Both the position numbers and the translations under genes were made by a program. The notes beneath the pieces are model-generated. The model searched no databases. It was given only the letters and a program-made list of their open reading frames with translations, and was not told the origin of the DNA. Positions 8,624 to 16,590 of a stretch of 64,000 nt of DNA are shown in pieces; the stretch's first letter is position 1, and every line of letters starts with the position of its first letter. Source of the DNA: Streptomyces cinnamoneus (GTDB lineage Bacteria; Actinomycetota; Actinomycetes; Streptomycetales; Streptomycetaceae); contig NZ_PKFQ01000001.1 of NCBI RefSeq assembly GCF_002939475.1, positions 5,701,001-5,765,000 of the forward strand, given 5' to 3'.

Positions 8624-9007
8624 GTGAGGAACGTTTCCAAGACGAACGCGAAGGACGAGCGCCGGCCGGCGGGCGAGCTGGAGGCCGGTGTCCTGGCCGC
8701 CCTCTGGGCCGCGGACCGCCCCCTCACGCCGGCCGAGGTGCAGGCGGGCCTCACCCACGACCCGGCCCGCACCACGGTGACCACGACCCTGACCCGCCTG
8801 TACGAGAAGGGCATAGTCGACCGCCGGCGGCAAGGGCGCGGCTACGCCTACTTCCCCGTACAGGACGCCCCCGGGCTGAGGGCCCTGCGCATGCACAGCG
8901 AGCTCGACCGGGACGAGGACCGCGAGATGGTCCTGGCCCGGTTCGTCGAAGGGCTCAGCCCCGACGACGAGCGGCTCCTGAGGGATCTGCTGGAGTCGGA
9001 AGAGTGA
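8624..9007 (+). CDS. BlaI/MecI/CopY-family transcriptional repressor
   Basis: Winged-helix repressor of 127 aa. The family pattern is clear: LEAGVLAALWAADRPLTPAEV (helices 1-2), then RTTVTTTLTRLYEKGIVDR (recognition helix and turn) and the wing RRRQGRGYAYFP, followed by a C-terminal dimerisation helix region. In classic systems the BlaR1 protease inactivates the repressor. The GTG start lies directly after the operator-like inverted repeat, so autoregulation is likely. The stop overlaps the start of the M56 protease gene as TGATG. Confidence 0.9.
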   Translation: MRNVSKTNAKDERRPAGELEAGVLAALWAADRPLTPAEVQAGLTHDPARTTVTTTLTRLYEKGIVDRRRQGRGYAYFPVQDAPGLRALRMHSELDRDEDREMVLARFVEGLSPDDERLLRDLLESEE

Positions 9008-9939
9008 TGACCGTCCTGCTGCTGCTTCCGCTGCTGCTCCCATTCGCCGTGCCGGCACTGGCGACGCATGCGGAACGGCGCCTCGCTCCTGTTACCGCGC
9101 TGTGGGTGCTGACCCTCACCGCGGTCGCGCTGGCCGGCGGTTCGCTGACGGCGCTGGGCGCCCTCGTGCTCACGGGCTTGCTGAAGCTGCCCGTTCTCGC
9201 GGCCTACGGCGAGCTGATCCACCCCTTGCGTACGCCGTGGGACGCCGTGGCAGTACCTTTCGCCGCCGCCTCCGTCGGTCTGCTCGCCGTCGGCGCATGG
9301 ACGCTGACCCGTTCCGCCCTCCGGCAGGCCAAGGCGTTGCGCGCGGCGCACGCCGAAGCCGGCCGCCGGCCGGCCGCGGGTGACCTCTGCGTCATCGACT
9401 CCCCGTACCCGGATGCCTACGCCCTGCCCGGATGGCCTGCCCGTGTCGTGGTCACCACCGCGATGATCCGCAGCCTCGGCCCCGCCGAACGCGAGGTCCT
9501 CTTCGCCCACGAACGCGCCCACAACGCCGGCCGCCACCACTACTTCCTCGCCGTGGCCGAGCTGGCCGCACACTGCCACCCCGCACTACGCACCGTTCGC
9601 GCATCCATCCGGTTCGCCGCGGAGCGCGCGGCCGACGAAGCCGCCGCCGCGGCCGTCGGCGACCGTCGTCTGACCGCCCGCGCCATCGCCCGCGCGGCGC
9701 TGGCCGCCGGCGCCCACCGCCCCGGGCGGCCGGTCGTCACCCCGGCGGCCACGACCGGACCCGTCCCGCGCCGCGTCGCCGCCCTTCTTGCCGGACCCCG
9801 GCACCGGGCGCACCGGGCAGCTCCCTGGATCGCCGTACTCCTCGCCCTGTGCGCCGCCACTGCTGCCGGCGCTTCGGTGGCGAGCCTGGTCGCCTTCCAC
9901 CACGACGTGGAAGTCGCCCAGGGTGAAGCCGCTCACTGA
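9007..9939 (+). CDS. BlaR1-like M56-family membrane metallopeptidase
   Basis: Protein of 310 aa: hydrophobic segments at about 1-20, 28-55 and 80-100, a zinc-protease core with HERAH at residues 168-172 in LFAHERAHNAG, a downstream AERAADEA segment that can supply the third ligand, and a final helix at about 275-300. It has no C-terminal penicillin-binding sensor domain, unlike BlaR1/MecR1, so the inducing signal is not evidently a beta-lactam. It overlaps the repressor stop (TGATG); a GTG one codon earlier is an alternative start. Expected role: cleaving or inactivating the BlaI-type repressor (family knowledge). Confidence 0.85.
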   Translation: MTVLLLLPLLLPFAVPALATHAERRLAPVTALWVLTLTAVALAGGSLTALGALVLTGLLKLPVLAAYGELIHPLRTPWDAVAVPFAAASVGLLAVGAWTLTRSALRQAKALRAAHAEAGRRPAAGDLCVIDSPYPDAYALPGWPARVVVTTAMIRSLGPAEREVLFAHERAHNAGRHHYFLAVAELAAHCHPALRTVRASIRFAAERAADEAAAAAVGDRRLTARAIARAALAAGAHRPGRPVVTPAATTGPVPRRVAALLAGPRHRAHRAAPWIAVLLALCAATAAGASVASLVAFHHDVEVAQGEAAH

Positions 9940-9986
9940 TCACCGGGCCCCGCCCGGACGTGTGGAACCGTTCCGCTGCCGCTATC

Positions 9987-10004
9987 GTCTACCGGCGTGT
10001 AGAC
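9987..10004. promoter_or_regulatory. putative BlaI operator upstream of second PAP2 gene
   Basis: Perfect inverted repeat GTCTAC-CGGCGT-GTAGAC, the same arms and spacing as the site between dedA and blaI, lying 97 bases upstream of the PAP2 start. A further half-site GTAGAC (10094-10099) ends one base before the ATG. The repetition of the exact arms and 6-base spacing in two intergenic regions is unlikely by chance in this GC-rich DNA. Confidence 0.65.
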
Positions 10005-10100
10005 GCTCGCCGGGCGTCGCCTCCCGGCCCCCACCCGCGCGCGGCGGCTTCCAGCAGCCCCACGGGACCACACCCTCCGCACGACGGGAATCTGTAGACA

Positions 10101-10721
10101 ATGAGCACCGCTTCCGGCCCCAACGGCCTCGACGGGGCCGCGATAGACGGCGGCCTGTACACCGACGTCACCGACTTCGCGCACCGGACGCACTGGCTGA
10201 ACGGACCAGTGGCCGCCTACACGACGTACGGCATCGCGTTGTTCGGAGCGCTTCTGCTCGCCGGCTGGTGGCTGGCCCGCCGCCGCGACGCCCGCACCAT
10301 GGCCGCCGCGCTGATCACCCCGTTCGCCGTCGTCATCGCCTACCTGGTCAACGACGGCATCAAGTCCGTCTTCCAGGAGTCGCGGCCCTGCCGGGCACTG
10401 CCCCACGACTTCCTCATCGAGGCGTGCCCGCCCGCCAACGACTACGCCTTCCCCAGCAACCACACCACCGTCGCCTTCGCCGTGGCGGCCGGACTGCTCC
10501 TGGTGAACCGGCGCCTGGCCGCCCTCGCGATGCCGACGGCGGTACTGATGGCCGCCTCACGCGTCTACGTCGGCGCCCACTACCCCCACGACGTTCTCGT
10601 AGGAGCCGTCGTCGGGATCGCCGTCGGCGTCGCCGTCGTGGCGATCGCGAGCCGCCTGGCCGCCCCGGCCGTCTCCAGGCTGCGCAACGGGCCGGCCCGA
10701 CCGCTGCTCCTCGCCACCTGA
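10101..10721 (+). CDS. PAP2-family phosphatase (possible undecaprenyl-pyrophosphate phosphatase)
   Basis: Membrane phosphatase of 206 aa with all three PAP2 motifs intact: K-x6-RP (Lys88 to Pro96, KSVFQESRP), PSNH at 118-121 in FPSNHTTVAF, and SRVYVGAHYPHD at 153-164. The PSNH variant and spacing resemble BcrC-like bacterial enzymes that hydrolyse undecaprenyl pyrophosphate (inference). About five membrane helices. A BlaI-like inverted repeat and a half-site lie upstream, linking it to the neighbouring BlaI-M56 pair. It is not close kin to the other PAP2 protein, which has a degenerate first motif. Confidence 0.88.
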   Translation: MSTASGPNGLDGAAIDGGLYTDVTDFAHRTHWLNGPVAAYTTYGIALFGALLLAGWWLARRRDARTMAAALITPFAVVIAYLVNDGIKSVFQESRPCRALPHDFLIEACPPANDYAFPSNHTTVAFAVAAGLLLVNRRLAALAMPTAVLMAASRVYVGAHYPHDVLVGAVVGIAVGVAVVAIASRLAAPAVSRLRNGPARPLLLAT

Positions 10722-10832
10722 CCACGTACGCACGCGGCGGACACCGAGGCCGGCCCCTCGGTAGTGCATACCTGGCCCACCCGCGCCTGAGGAATCACGC
10801 AACGGTCCGGACGAGCAGACGGCTGCCCGCCG

Positions 10833-11321
10833 GTGCTTCCCTCATCCTGCCGCCGTGTGGCCGACAAGGCCATCGCCCCGGACCTTGAGCCGTCCCGGTC
10901 CGGGCGGCCGCGGTGGCTGCCGGGTGGCTGGTTTCCGATGGTGTGCGCGGTGTCGCTGGGTGGCGGCGTCGGGGCGGCGGCCCGGTACGGCGCGTCGCTG
11001 CTGTGCCCGACCGTGAGCGGCGCTTTCCCCTGGACGACCCTGGTCGTGAACGTGATCGGCTGTGCGGTCATCGGGGTGTTCCTGGTGGTGATCACGGATA
11101 TGTGGGCGGCGCACCGGCTGGTGCGGCCGTTTCTTCGGCACCGGGGCCTCGGGGGTTTCACCACCTTCTCCACCTATGTGGTGGACATCCTGCGCCTGGC
11201 CGACGGCCGCCGCGCCGGCCTCGGCCTGGTCTACCTGGCCGCGACCCTGTGCGCCGCGCTGGCGGCGGTGTGGGCGGCCGCGGCCGTGACGCGTCGAGCG
11301 ATCGGCTGGAGGAAGCGATGA
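10833..11321 (+). CDS. crcB: CrcB/Fluc-family fluoride channel
   Basis: Small membrane protein of up to 162 aa with four helices. Family signatures: LGGGVGAAARYGAS in helix 1, TLVVNVIGCAVIGVF in helix 2 (the conserved N-x-x-G), and GGFTTFSTYVVD in broken helix 3, the TTFST region lining the fluoride path. Family members form dual-topology dimers that export fluoride. The start is uncertain: GTG at 10833 gives a long N-terminus; GTG at 10857 is possible. No fluoride riboswitch signature was seen upstream. The stop overlaps a downstream ATG as ATGA, the usual coupling with a partner gene, here truncated. Confidence 0.9.
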   Translation: MLPSSCRRVADKAIAPDLEPSRSGRPRWLPGGWFPMVCAVSLGGGVGAAARYGASLLCPTVSGAFPWTTLVVNVIGCAVIGVFLVVITDMWAAHRLVRPFLRHRGLGGFTTFSTYVVDILRLADGRRAGLGLVYLAATLCAALAAVWAAAAVTRRAIGWRKR

Positions 11322-11431
11322 CGAGGCTGACAGGACGCTCGCTGCGAGTGACGGTCTTCGTCGGGGAGGACGACACCTGGCACCACCGGCACGCGGATCG
11401 GGATCCCGGCAGTGGCGGACTGCCCGAATGA
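11318..11431 (+). pseudogene. truncated DUF190 protein gene
   Basis: The 37-residue product begins MTRLTGRSLRVTVFVGEDDT and WHH, which matches the N-terminus of DUF190 proteins that typically sit next to crcB and run to about 100-130 aa. After WHHRH the frame leaves the family pattern and stops. The ATG overlaps the crcB stop. The rest of the domain is not found downstream in any frame, so a deletion rather than a point mutation seems likely. Confidence 0.6.
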
Positions 11432-11754
11432 GAACGGCGTGGACGAACGCGCCAAGGGCGTATGTGAGGAGCCGGCCTGACCGGGGCAACGGTCACCACC
11501 CGCGTCATCACCGACCAGGAGGAGGCCGAACGGACCGGCAAACCGCACCGAGCGCACGAGCGATCAGTGCGGCACATGGCGCGGGCAGACGCCGTGTGCC
11601 CGCTTACGCGCCGGCCCGGACCGGATCGAGGAGGACGGTGGCCCACCAGGGACCGGAACGGCGCCTCGTCCTCCGGGCCCGCACCCCGGCGGCGAGGCTC
11701 GCGGGCGCAAAGCGGTCACCACGCCGCCGCCCGTCACCTTGTTAGCGTGATGAC
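11432..11754. other. gene-poor stretch after truncated DUF190 gene
   Basis: No recognisable gene. Short frames exist (for example one reading GATVTTRVITDQEEAERTG, 11482 onward) but without a start signal or known domain. They may be remnants of genes deleted together with the DUF190 end. The right end should hold the promoter of the following regulator; TTGTTAGCGTGATG just before its GTG could contain it. Confidence 0.4.
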
Positions 11755-12438
11755 GTGGCACGGATTGTGATCGTCGAGGACGACGACGCCATCGGAGGCA
11801 GGCTCACGGCGACGCTGCGCGCCCAGGGCCACGACAGCGAGTGGTGCCCGGACGGCGCTGCGGCGCTGGAGCGTGCTGCCCGGGGGCCCGCCGAGCTGGT
11901 GCTGCTGGATCTCGGCCTGCCGGACGCGGACGGGTTCGAGCTGTGCCGGAGCATGAGGGAGCGCCTGCCGGGGGCGGTGGTCGTGGTGCTGACGGCGCGT
12001 ACGGGCGAGATGGACGTGATCCAGGCGTTGGAGTCGGGCGCCGACGACTATCTGACCAAGCCGTTCCGGCTGGCCGAGCTGCAGGCGCGGATCGCCGCCC
12101 ATCTGCGGCGTGCCTCGCCCGGCCGGGACGGCGGCGCGGACCGGATCCGCCACGGTGACCTGCTGATCGACCGCACCGCGCGGCGCTGCCTCACCCCGGC
12201 CGGGGAGGTGGAGCTGCGGCCCAAGGAGTTCGACCTGCTGGTCCGGCTGGCCGTGTCCGCCGGCCGGGCGGTGAGACGGGAGGACTTGATGAGCGACGTG
12301 TGGGACGAGAACTGGTTCGGTTCCACCAAGACGCTCGACGTCCATGTGGCCGCGCTGCGCCGCAAGCTGGGTGACCCGGTGCGGATCACGACCCTGCGGC
12401 ACTTCGGCTACCGGCTCGAACCTCCCGGGGAGCACTGA
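11755..12438 (+). CDS. OmpR/PhoB-family response regulator
   Basis: Protein of 227 aa. Receiver domain: VIVEDDDA at the N-terminus, phospho-acceptor Asp in VLLDLGLPDADG (about residue 47), conserved Thr in VVLTAR and Lys in LTKPFR. The C-terminal winged helix runs from about 135 and ends in RHFGYRLEPP. GTG start with no clear ribosome-binding site, so possibly a leaderless or short-leader mRNA. The kinase gene follows after two bases on the same strand. Both point towards, and converge on, the FtsX-type transporter operon. Confidence 0.92.
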   Translation: MARIVIVEDDDAIGGRLTATLRAQGHDSEWCPDGAAALERAARGPAELVLLDLGLPDADGFELCRSMRERLPGAVVVVLTARTGEMDVIQALESGADDYLTKPFRLAELQARIAAHLRRASPGRDGGADRIRHGDLLIDRTARRCLTPAGEVELRPKEFDLLVRLAVSAGRAVRREDLMSDVWDENWFGSTKTLDVHVAALRRKLGDPVRITTLRHFGYRLEPPGEH

Positions 12439-12440
12439 CC

Positions 12441-13817
12441 GTGCGCCGCCGTATCCTGCGGGCCGTAGTCGTGGCCGTGGTGTGCGCGGTGCTGCTGTTC
12501 GCCGTACCCCTGGCGGTGGCCACACTCCGGCTGTACCGGCAGGACGAGGTACGCGAGCTGCAGCAGCTGGCCGATCGGGTGGCCGTGACCGTGCCGGCGG
12601 ACGTCCACCATCCACGCGATCCGATGGAGCTGCCGCGCGTCGAGGCCGGCACCTGGCTGGGGGTGTACGACGAGGGGGCACGCCTGGTCACCGGCGCGGG
12701 GCCCGCGCGCGGGGACGGCCCGGTGCGCGAGGCGCTGGCGGGCCGGGCCGCGTCGCGCCTGCAGGGTGACCGGCTGGTGGCAGCGGTGCCGGTGGGCTCG
12801 GGCGAGCGGGTGCGGGCGGTGGTGCGTGCCGGTGCACCGGCCGATGGGCCGTTGCGCAGGGCAGCGCTGACGTGGGCGGGCATGCTCGCGCTGGCGGCGT
12901 TGGTGGTGGGGGTGGGTGCCGTGCTGGGGATCCGGTCCAGCAGACGCCTTGCCCACCCCTTGGAGGCATTGGCCGCGACGGCGGTCCTGCTGGAGAGCGG
13001 TGATCTGGCGGCCCGGGCCGCAGCGTCGGGCCTTCCGGAGGCCGACGAGGTCGCGGTCGCGCTCAACCGCGCCGCCGAACGCATCGGGGGACTGCTGCGC
13101 CGCGAGCGGGCCTTCAGCGCGGACGCCTCTCACCAGCTGCGCACCGCGCTGACCCGGGCGCGGCTGGAGCTGGAGAGCGCGCTCGCCACCGAGCAGGGGG
13201 GTGCGGGCCCGCACCCCCCGGGCCCGACGGGGGCGGACGCACCTGCGGCCCCCCACGACGCGATGCGGGCCGCCCTGGAGGCGCTGGCAGGCATGGAGAC
13301 CACACTGGACGACCTCCTGGCCCTGGCCCGGGACCTGCCGGAGCAAGCGCCCCTGGACGTGGCGGGGCTGCTCGCGGAAGCCGAACGTCGCTGGCACGGC
13401 GAGCTGGCGGCCGTGGGCCGGCCTTTGCGGGTCGTCGTCGAGGAGCAACTGCCGGAGGCGGTCGGCTCGGCGCGCGCCGCCCGGCAGGTCCTCGACGTGC
13501 TGCTCGCCAACGCGCTCGCCCACGGCAGCGGCACGGTGACCGTCACCGCGAGGGAGGCGGCGGGGGTGCTCGCCGTGGACGTGGAGGACGAGGGGCCCGG
13601 GCCGCCCGAGGGGGAGGACGTCTTCGCCCGGCGGCGCGGCGCCGGTGGCGCCGACGACGGCGACGTCGGCGGCGGGGACGGCGGTCATGGGATCGGGCTG
13701 GCGCTCGCCCGCTCCCTGGCGGAGGCGGAGGGCGGACGGCTCATGCTCTCCCGGAGAGCCCCGCACCCGCGTTTCACCTGGCTGGTCGCCGGTGGAGGGG
13801 ACGGGCCCGCCCTGTGA
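12441..13817 (+). CDS. two-component sensor histidine kinase with variant H-box
   Basis: Kinase of 458 aa: helix 1 at about 8-30, periplasmic-side sensor at 31-140, helix 2 at about 141-165, HAMP region, H-box FSADASHQLRTALTRARLE with His231, then an HATPase domain whose N-box reads LLANALAHG and G-box VEDEGPGPP. The usual Pro after Arg-Thr in the H-box is Ala236, and a 30-residue Gly/Pro/Ala insert follows the box. GTG start two bases after the regulator stop. Ends 25 bases from the convergent permease gene. Confidence 0.9.
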   Translation: MRRRILRAVVVAVVCAVLLFAVPLAVATLRLYRQDEVRELQQLADRVAVTVPADVHHPRDPMELPRVEAGTWLGVYDEGARLVTGAGPARGDGPVREALAGRAASRLQGDRLVAAVPVGSGERVRAVVRAGAPADGPLRRAALTWAGMLALAALVVGVGAVLGIRSSRRLAHPLEALAATAVLLESGDLAARAAASGLPEADEVAVALNRAAERIGGLLRRERAFSADASHQLRTALTRARLELESALATEQGGAGPHPPGPTGADAPAAPHDAMRAALEALAGMETTLDDLLALARDLPEQAPLDVAGLLAEAERRWHGELAAVGRPLRVVVEEQLPEAVGSARAARQVLDVLLANALAHGSGTVTVTAREAAGVLAVDVEDEGPGPPEGEDVFARRRGAGGADDGDVGGGDGGHGIGLALARSLAEAEGGRLMLSRRAPHPRFTWLVAGGGDGPAL

Positions 13818-13842
13818 CAGGTTGCCGCCGGGGCGGGCGCTG

Positions 13843-16488
13843 TCACAGCTCCCGCAGCTCCGTCAGCGGTGGCCGTCGGGCGTGATGTACCGCTGTCCAG
13901 GCCGCACCGGCCAGGGCCGCCGCGACCGCTGCGGCGAGCGCGGCGAGGTAGCCCCACGGCACAGCGAGGGCCGCCGGGGGCGGGTCGAACACTCCGGACA
14001 GGACCTTCACGAGCATGTGGGACAGGGCCCAGCCGAGGAGGACGCCGCCGGCGGCGCCCGCCACCGCGACCAGTGCGGCCTCGCTCCACACGAACCCGGA
14101 CAGTTGCCGTCCCCGGGCGCCGAGCACGGACGCCAGCGCCAGGGTGCGCCGCCGCTCGGTGAGACCGAGGGCGAGCACCAGGCCGCCTGCTGCGGCCCCG
14201 ATGACCAGGGCGAAACCGAGTTCGACCCGGGTGAGTCCGCCCAGGTCGACGGCGGTAAGGCTGGAGCCGGTCACCGTGCGGGCGGACGGAAGGTCGGTGA
14301 CGTGGGCGGCGGGGCCGAGCGCGGACCGGACGTGCCGGGCCACGGCCTGCTGGCCGGTGCCTCCGGTGTCGACCAGCAGCGTGCCGATCGCGCCGCTGCC
14401 GGTCGTACGGGCCACGTAGGAGGCGTTGGCCACCAGGAAGCTGTCCTTGGGAGCGGTCGGGAACTCCTTGACGACGCCCACGAAGTGGAACGCGACGGGG
14501 CGCAGCTGGTGGGCGCGGCTGTCGGGGAGCCGGAGCCGGACCTGGTCACCGGGACGGAGCTGGAAGTCCTTGGCGGTCTCGGCGCTGACGAGGAGCCCGT
14601 CCGGCTGGTGCCTCAGGCGGTCCATGAGCTGCCGCGCGGTTCCGCCGGAGAAGTACGCGTCCTGGAGCCGGCCCGCCCCGACGACAGTGGAGGGCCGCAC
14701 CCCGTACAGGTCCTGCAGGTCGGGCCCTACGTACGCGAAGCGATGCTGCAGCGGTTCCACGCCGCGCACGCCGGGCAGGGCCGCCACCTTGGCCGCGTCG
14801 GCCGTGCCCGTGGTGGTGCCGGGGGTCTCGGTGACGGTGACGTCGGCGCCGTTGGTGAGGACCGCGTCGACTCCGGCCTGCTGACGGTAGGTGGAGTTGA
14901 AGACGGCGGTCGAGGCGGCGAAGGCGACCGCCAGGGCGAGCAGCACCACGGCCCGGAGCACGGTGCCTCGCTGCCGGGACAGGCCGGCCGCGACCGTGCC
15001 GGACAGGGGCCCGGTCACCGGCCGCAGCAGCCTGGCCAGCGCCGGCCGGCCCCGCCGCAGGACCAGGTCCACCAGCAGCCAGACCAGCAGTGCCCCGCCC
15101 GTCCACAGCAGGGCGGGGCCGGCGAACGCCCAGTAGTTCACCGACAGGGTGGGCGTGCCCTCGGGCGCCAGGACCAAGGCGTAGTTGGTGCGGCTGGTGA
15201 TACGGAAGACCGCCAGCGACCCGGCCAGCAGCCCGGCCGCCAGGACCCACCACGCGGCACGTGGCACCCGGCGCCGTTCCACCGTCGCCCGCCCGGCGAC
15301 AATGGTGGCGGCCTTGATGTCCCGGCGCGCGGGCAGCAGCACGGTGCCGCCGGCGATGGCCGCGCCGACGGCGAGTGCGGCCAGCGCCCATCCGGTGGTG
15401 AAGGTGCCCGTCGTGCCGAAGGCAGCGTGTCCCAGCAGCGCCGCGACGCCCAGTCCGGCCGCGCCGCCGGCGACGGCGACGATCCCGGCCTCCGCGGCCG
15501 CCAGCGCGAGCAGCCGCCCGGCAGTGGCGCCGCGTGTGCGCAGCAGGGACTGTTCCCTGCGCCTGCGTGTGGCGCCCGCTCCGGCGACCGCCGTGGTCAG
15601 CGCCCCGGCCAGCACCGCGCCGGGCACGCCGAGGAAGAGGAACAGCATCTGGGCGTACAGGGCGTCGGAGCGGGCCGCGTCCAGGACCGCACCGAGGTTG
15701 TCGCCGACCACTCCGGTCCCGGCCAGTCGCGCCTCCGTGTTGTGAGCGCTGCCGGTCGCCGCCGTGTAGGCGGCGGCAGGGTCGTGCGGCAGGGCGTGAC
15801 TGCGCCGTGCGTGGATCTGGTCGTGGACGAGATCGGGGCGGTTCTTGGCCAGCGGGTCGAAGGCCGCGTGCCAGCGTGCCTGCGGCAGCAGCACGACGTT
15901 GTCCGGGGGCGCCGCCGGCTGTGCTTGTGGCGGGGCACCGACCTTCTGGAACAGCGAGTCGGCGTGGGGGAGGTCCGCCACCCCGTCGACACGTACCGTG
16001 ACCGGCGGCAGCCCGGCTCGCCCGACGGTCACCGTGTCGCCGGGTGCCGCGTGCAGGTTGGCGGCGGTCTGCTGGGCCAGCAGTACCCCGTCCCCGCGCC
16101 CGGCCAGCACCCGGATCTCGCCCGGGAACGTCGTGCGGTAGTCGGCCGGGAGGCCGAGCACCGCGCCGGGGCCGGTGGTCTGGTGGGTGCGGCCGGCGAT
16201 GGCGCTCAGGCCGCTGGTGTCGGCGTATCCGACGGGAAGCGCCGCGCGCGTGCCCGGAGTCCCCCGCACCGTGGTCAGCACGGAGCGGGCATCGGCGCCA
16301 CTCGCCACCTGCACCTGCCAGTCGGTGACTACCCCGCGCACGGACTGCGCGGTCATCGTCGCCCGCGTGGCACCGAGGAAGCCGCCCAGCGCCGCCAGCA
16401 GCGCCACCGCCGTGGCCACCCCGGCCGCCACGCCGAGCAGTCGTCCACCCCGCCGCCGCAGCAGGCCGGCCAGCCAAATCCTGATCAT
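13843..16488 (-). CDS. FtsX-like ABC transporter permease (MacB/LolC type)
   Basis: Large permease of 881 aa. N-terminal helix (about 10-35) is followed by a long extracytoplasmic domain, a block of helices (about 275-420 with a second set near 430-510), another extracytoplasmic domain, and three C-terminal helices with ERRRTLALASVLGARGRQL, the FtsX coupling segment. The ATG has GGAGGAG about eight bases upstream. It follows two ATP-binding protein genes and a lipoprotein gene on the same strand; the four form one operon. Such systems move lipids, lipoproteins or peptides or transmit force rather than import nutrients (family knowledge); the substrate here is unknown. Confidence 0.88.
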   Translation of the reverse strand: MIRIWLAGLLRRRGGRLLGVAAGVATAVALLAALGGFLGATRATMTAQSVRGVVTDWQVQVASGADARSVLTTVRGTPGTRAALPVGYADTSGLSAIAGRTHQTTGPGAVLGLPADYRTTFPGEIRVLAGRGDGVLLAQQTAANLHAAPGDTVTVGRAGLPPVTVRVDGVADLPHADSLFQKVGAPPQAQPAAPPDNVVLLPQARWHAAFDPLAKNRPDLVHDQIHARRSHALPHDPAAAYTAATGSAHNTEARLAGTGVVGDNLGAVLDAARSDALYAQMLFLFLGVPGAVLAGALTTAVAGAGATRRRREQSLLRTRGATAGRLLALAAAEAGIVAVAGGAAGLGVAALLGHAAFGTTGTFTTGWALAALAVGAAIAGGTVLLPARRDIKAATIVAGRATVERRRVPRAAWWVLAAGLLAGSLAVFRITSRTNYALVLAPEGTPTLSVNYWAFAGPALLWTGGALLVWLLVDLVLRRGRPALARLLRPVTGPLSGTVAAGLSRQRGTVLRAVVLLALAVAFAASTAVFNSTYRQQAGVDAVLTNGADVTVTETPGTTTGTADAAKVAALPGVRGVEPLQHRFAYVGPDLQDLYGVRPSTVVGAGRLQDAYFSGGTARQLMDRLRHQPDGLLVSAETAKDFQLRPGDQVRLRLPDSRAHQLRPVAFHFVGVVKEFPTAPKDSFLVANASYVARTTGSGAIGTLLVDTGGTGQQAVARHVRSALGPAAHVTDLPSARTVTGSSLTAVDLGGLTRVELGFALVIGAAAGGLVLALGLTERRRTLALASVLGARGRQLSGFVWSEAALVAVAGAAGGVLLGWALSHMLVKVLSGVFDPPPAALAVPWGYLAALAAAVAAALAGAAWTAVHHARRPPLTELREL

Positions 16489-16590
16489 CGCCGTTCTCCT
16501 CCTCGGCGTCACTGGAGCGCGGCCGACAGAGGCCTCCGACCGCCTGCCGCGGCGGGAGCGCGGCCGGGGCCGGTTCCCGCCGGTCCGTGT

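Noticed and set aside
7151..9058. 635-codon minus-strand frame
   Set aside because: Only the part after 7846 is the PAP2 gene; the upstream part lies over dedA, blaI and M56 genes in another frame and has no family resemblance.
10722..10832. Fluoride riboswitch before crcB
   Set aside because: The conserved pseudoknot segments of the crcB motif were not found in the leader.
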